Notes under the pieces: model-generated
What the model was told of the DNA's origin: nothing
Databases searched by the model: none
Seen by the model: the letters and a program-made list of their open reading frames with translations, nothing else
Origin: Candidatus Colimonas fimequi
Lineage (GTDB): Bacteria > Bacillota > Clostridia > Peptostreptococcales > Anaerovoracaceae
Reading direction: 5' to 3'
Assembly (NCBI GenBank): GCA_018065295.1
Contig: JAGHTQ010000041.1
Span: 1 to 17,388, forward strand
DNA: 17,388 nucleotides
Shown here: in pieces, positions 15,278-17,388 of the stretch
Position numbering within the stretch: position 1 is the stretch's first letter
How the letters are laid out: each line of letters starts with the position of its first letter
Made by a program: the position numbers and the translations under genes

Positions 15278-15306
15278 TTGAAATTTACCCATCTAGCCTC
15301 TATAAT
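15278..15306 (+). promoter_or_regulatory. Sigma-A promoter of the GH73-type gene
   Basis: -35 TTGAAA (15278-15283), 17 bases, -10 TATAAT (15301-15306). The gene starts at 15353. Its -10 box overlaps that of the opposing promoter. Confidence 0.8.
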
Positions 15307-15330
15307 ATATTACGGTAATAGGATTTTCAA
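15302..15330 (-). promoter_or_regulatory. Sigma-A promoter of the NTF2-like gene
   Basis: On the minus strand: -35 TTGAAA (15330-15325), 17 bases, -10 TATTAT (15307-15302). It faces the promoter of the GH73 gene, and the two -10 boxes share 15302-15306. Confidence 0.7.
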
Positions 15331-15352
15331 GTAGCACCAGACAGGAGGACTG

Positions 15353-16078
15353 ATGATTCCTAAATACTACGATATTGACGAAATTAATAGCAAACAGACT
15401 CATCATAAGAAGGCTGCCAAGATAATAATTATCGTTGCAATCGCTTTAGCTGCAGTAATTTTTATTGCAGGCACATTAGGCGCACCACTTCTTGTTAAGG
15501 CACTGGCATCAGATAACGAATCGGTTCCAGAGGACCTGACCGATCAGGTGACAGAACTGGATTTTGGCGAAATAATTCGTGAGAACACCGTTGATGAAAT
15601 AATATCCGGTGCGGAGATTCCAGCCCTCTCTAGGGATCAGATATATTCTCTTGATCTTAGTAAACCTAGCGGCGTTACTGTGGGCGACCTGAAGCTTTGC
15701 ACGAAGGGTGCACTTGTTGGTCTGGAAGAAGACTTCTGGCAGCTTGAACAGGACTACGACATCAACTGCCTCTTCGTTATGGCCATCGCATCTCATGAGA
15801 GTGCCAACGGCACCATTTGTTTCAGGAAGAACAATATGTTTGGTTTCGGAACTAAGGGATTTTCCAGCAAAGCTGAGGGCATCCGTGTAGTTGGCAAGAC
15901 TCTTGCCAACAGTTACCTGAGCGAAGACGGACGACTTTACAAGGGTAAGACTGTCGAAGCCGTTCACAAGCGCTACGCGGCAAGTCCAACATGGGATGAC
16001 AAGGTGGTTAAGAACATGGTTCGATACTATTCAAATATTAGCGAGAATCACAATAAAGCTATTGAGGCACTTAAATAG
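15353..16078 (+). CDS. Membrane-anchored GH73-type N-acetylglucosaminidase
   Basis: A 241-residue protein. The cytoplasmic start is about 22 residues with basic HHKKAAK before a membrane helix (about 23-46), then an extracellular linker and a C-terminal glucosaminidase domain (about 120-241). The motif AIASHESANG places the likely catalytic Glu at residue 149, followed by the hallmark RKNNMFGFG, then GIRVVGKTLANSYL and KRYAASPTWDDKVVKNM, typical of GH73. It should cleave the glycan strand of peptidoglycan during growth or cell separation. The ribosome site is AGGAGG four bases before the ATG. It has its own promoter and a terminator at 16127-16152, so it is monocistronic. Confidence 0.88.
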   Translation: MIPKYYDIDEINSKQTHHKKAAKIIIIVAIALAAVIFIAGTLGAPLLVKALASDNESVPEDLTDQVTELDFGEIIRENTVDEIISGAEIPALSRDQIYSLDLSKPSGVTVGDLKLCTKGALVGLEEDFWQLEQDYDINCLFVMAIASHESANGTICFRKNNMFGFGTKGFSSKAEGIRVVGKTLANSYLSEDGRLYKGKTVEAVHKRYAASPTWDDKVVKNMVRYYSNISENHNKAIEALK

Positions 16079-16083
16079 GTGCG

Positions 16084-16107
16084 GTGCCAGACCTGAAGGA
16101 CTGGCAC
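16084..16107 (+). other. Small hairpin after the GH73 gene
   Basis: GTGCCAG and CTGGCAC form a 7-base stem with a 10-base loop just after the stop codon. No T tract follows. It may protect the 3' end of the message or be chance. Confidence 0.4.
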
Positions 16108-16126
16108 ACGCGGATTATGAATATCG

Positions 16127-16152
16127 CCCTGCAGAATACTGCAGGGTTTTTT
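16127..16152 (+). terminator. Rho-independent terminator of the GH73 gene
   Basis: CCCTGCAG-AATA-CTGCAGGG followed by six T. A textbook terminator. The next promoter's -35 begins three bases after the T tract. Confidence 0.93.
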
Positions 16153-16154
16153 CT

Positions 16155-16183
16155 TTGACTTCACAAATTGCCCGTGGTAAAAT
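16155..16183 (+). promoter_or_regulatory. Promoter of the LacI-family gene, with overlapping operator candidate
   Basis: -35 TTGACT (16155-16160), 17 bases, -10 TAAAAT (16178-16183). The -10 box lies inside GTAAAATTTTTAG (16177-16189), which matches 11 of 13 bases of the palindrome at 17360-17372. Autorepression is therefore plausible. A second imperfect repeat with GTAAA and TTTAC ends lies at 16190-16209. Confidence 0.65.
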
Positions 16184-16224
16184 TTTTAGGTAAAAATGTT
16201 TTTATTTACTAAAGAGGTTTTACT

Positions 16225-17289
16225 ATGGTAACTTTGAAGGATATTGCGGGAAAAGCCAAGGTATCTCAGGCGACAGTATCCCGCGTTCTCAATAACGACC
16301 CGGCTCTGAGCATTACGCCAGAGAAGAGGGAACTTATCATTGATATTGCTAAGGAACTGAACTACAAGACTGTTACTCAGCGTGTTCAGGAACAGCAGTC
16401 AGGGGTAATTGGTGTGACCGAACAACCGGCATTCTTTAGCATGGGTGTTGATATCACTAAGAAGCGCATCGGCATTGCTCAGATGTTTGAACTGTCAGAG
16501 CAGGCACAGGATATCTACTATATTTCACTTAAGCAGATGGTTGATCAGGCATGCTTCAGCTACGGCTGGACAACAGTCCTCTTCTCTCGTAATGAAGAAG
16601 GTCGCTTCATCAAGCACGATAATGACCCTGTAGATGGCATCATTTGCATAGGTCGTTTCACTAGTGAAGAAATTGCAGATTTCGAGAAGCATACTCCAAA
16701 CATCGTTTTCCTGGATTCAAATCCAGACGCTATGAAGTATTACAGCATCATGCCTAACTATCACATGGCTGTACGTCAGGTTCTGGCTCACAGTTTTGCC
16801 CTTGGCAAGAAGCGCATTGCTTATGCTGGCAGCGTCCATACTTTTGGTGACAAGAAAGAGTTATCAACAGATGCTCGTTATTATTACTACCAGAACAAAA
16901 TGTTAAGCGAAGGTCTGTTCGACGAAGAACTAATCATCGACTGCCCTATGAACGCCGCTGGCGGATACGAAGCAATGAACCAGTACCTTGAAAGTCACAA
17001 GGACGTTCCGGAAGTAATCTTTGCAGCAAGTGACGCGGTAGTTCCAGGAATCGTCAAGTCCCTTTACGAACATCACCTGACAATCCCAGGCGACGTGGGC
17101 GTTGTTACATTTAATAACACCAGCTTCTCAGAATTCTCAAGTCCGCCACTCTCATCAATAGAAGTACACCTTGATGAGGGTGCTAAGATGGCAGCTCAGT
17201 GTCTCATCTTCGGATGGATGCACAATGCAGGACTTGCTAAGAAGATTGTAATTCCTTGTAAGCTTATTGATAGAGGCAGTGTTAAATAG
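16225..17289 (+). CDS. LacI/GalR-family transcriptional regulator
   Basis: A 354-residue regulator of normal length. The N-terminal helix-turn-helix reads VTLKDIAGKAKVSQATVSRVLNN (given here only as the LacI signature, residues 2-24), with ELNYK in the hinge region. The periplasmic-binding-protein-like ligand domain (about 80-345) contains DGIICIGRF, KRIAYAGS, VIFAASDAVVPGI and the family motif IPGDVGVVTFNNT. The ligand is probably a sugar, but its identity cannot be read from the sequence. Overall similarity in feel is to GalR/EbgR-type proteins (weak inference). AGAGG precedes the ATG by a few bases. The presumed target lies beyond the right edge, where a palindrome like the operator candidate at its own promoter is present. 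Confidence 0.93.
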   Translation: MVTLKDIAGKAKVSQATVSRVLNNDPALSITPEKRELIIDIAKELNYKTVTQRVQEQQSGVIGVTEQPAFFSMGVDITKKRIGIAQMFELSEQAQDIYYISLKQMVDQACFSYGWTTVLFSRNEEGRFIKHDNDPVDGIICIGRFTSEEIADFEKHTPNIVFLDSNPDAMKYYSIMPNYHMAVRQVLAHSFALGKKRIAYAGSVHTFGDKKELSTDARYYYYQNKMLSEGLFDEELIIDCPMNAAGGYEAMNQYLESHKDVPEVIFAASDAVVPGIVKSLYEHHLTIPGDVGVVTFNNTSFSEFSSPPLSSIEVHLDEGAKMAAQCLIFGWMHNAGLAKKIVIPCKLIDRGSVK

Positions 17290-17314
17290 CCACTAAATAT
17301 TATATGTACATTTC

Positions 17315-17345
17315 AGAACCCACCTACATATGGAAAGTGGGTTCT
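17315..17345 (+). terminator. Terminator of the LacI-family gene
   Basis: A 9-base stem AGAACCCAC / GTGGGTTCT with a 13-base loop, followed by ATTATTCTCGTTTTG. The T tract is broken but the position, 25 bases after the stop, fits. Confidence 0.75.
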
Positions 17346-17359
17346 ATTATTCTCGTTTT

Positions 17360-17372
17360 GTAAAAGTTTTAC
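17360..17372. promoter_or_regulatory. Palindromic operator candidate GTAAAAGTTTTAC
   Basis: A perfect palindrome around a central G. GTAAA...TTTAC half sites are common in LacI/GalR operators of Bacillota. It lies after the regulator's terminator and just before the unseen next gene. Confidence 0.55.
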
Positions 17373-17388
17373 TTAACTATTTGTGTGT

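Overview
The window looks like a chromosomal segment from a low-to-mid GC Gram-positive anaerobe of the class Clostridia (Bacillota). The evidence is the order DUF2232/yybS – gdpP – rplI – dnaB, the strong AGGAGG ribosome binding sites, the DnaD-type primosome protein and a type IV pilus cluster of the clostridial kind. A finer placement (for example Anaerovoracaceae/Mogibacterium-like) is only a guess. No tRNA, rRNA, CRISPR array or insertion sequence was seen.

Left part (1-4420, + strand): the 3' end of a type IV pilus operon. It holds the C-terminal part of a GspF/PilC platform protein broken by an in-frame TGA, four small single-span pilin-like or accessory proteins (one of them DUF4860-like), and the retraction ATPase PilT. 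These are followed by a SARP-like regulator (winged helix + BTAD + degenerate GGDEF) and a bidirectional terminator at 4389-4419.

Centre (13356 down to 4441, - strand): one long housekeeping operon behind a good sigma-A promoter. Its order is DUF2232 membrane protein, GdpP-like c-di-AMP phosphodiesterase without its usual membrane anchor, ribosomal protein L9, replicative helicase DnaB, and a DnaD-domain protein. The C-terminus of the DnaD protein looks like the front end of a clostridial DnaC-type helicase loader without the AAA+ ATPase. The last gene is a very large membrane-anchored M23 peptidase with about 450 residues of Ala/Lys/Glu/Arg coiled coil on the predicted cytoplasmic side. Upstream of this operon lies rpsF-ssb-rpsR (14510-13517, - strand) with its own promoter and a structured leader.

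Right part: a secreted or membrane-anchored NTF2-like hypothetical protein (- strand) and a small membrane-anchored GH73-type glucosaminidase (+ strand) diverge from overlapping face-to-face promoters. A LacI-family regulator with its own promoter follows. A GTAAAA-type palindrome near the right edge resembles one overlapping the regulator's own -10 box.

The strongest candidates for something new are the DnaD/loader-front fusion lacking an ATPase, the overlap of the M23 gene start with the codons of that protein's zinc motif, the giant coiled-coil M23 peptidase, the soluble GdpP, and the TGA inside gspF.
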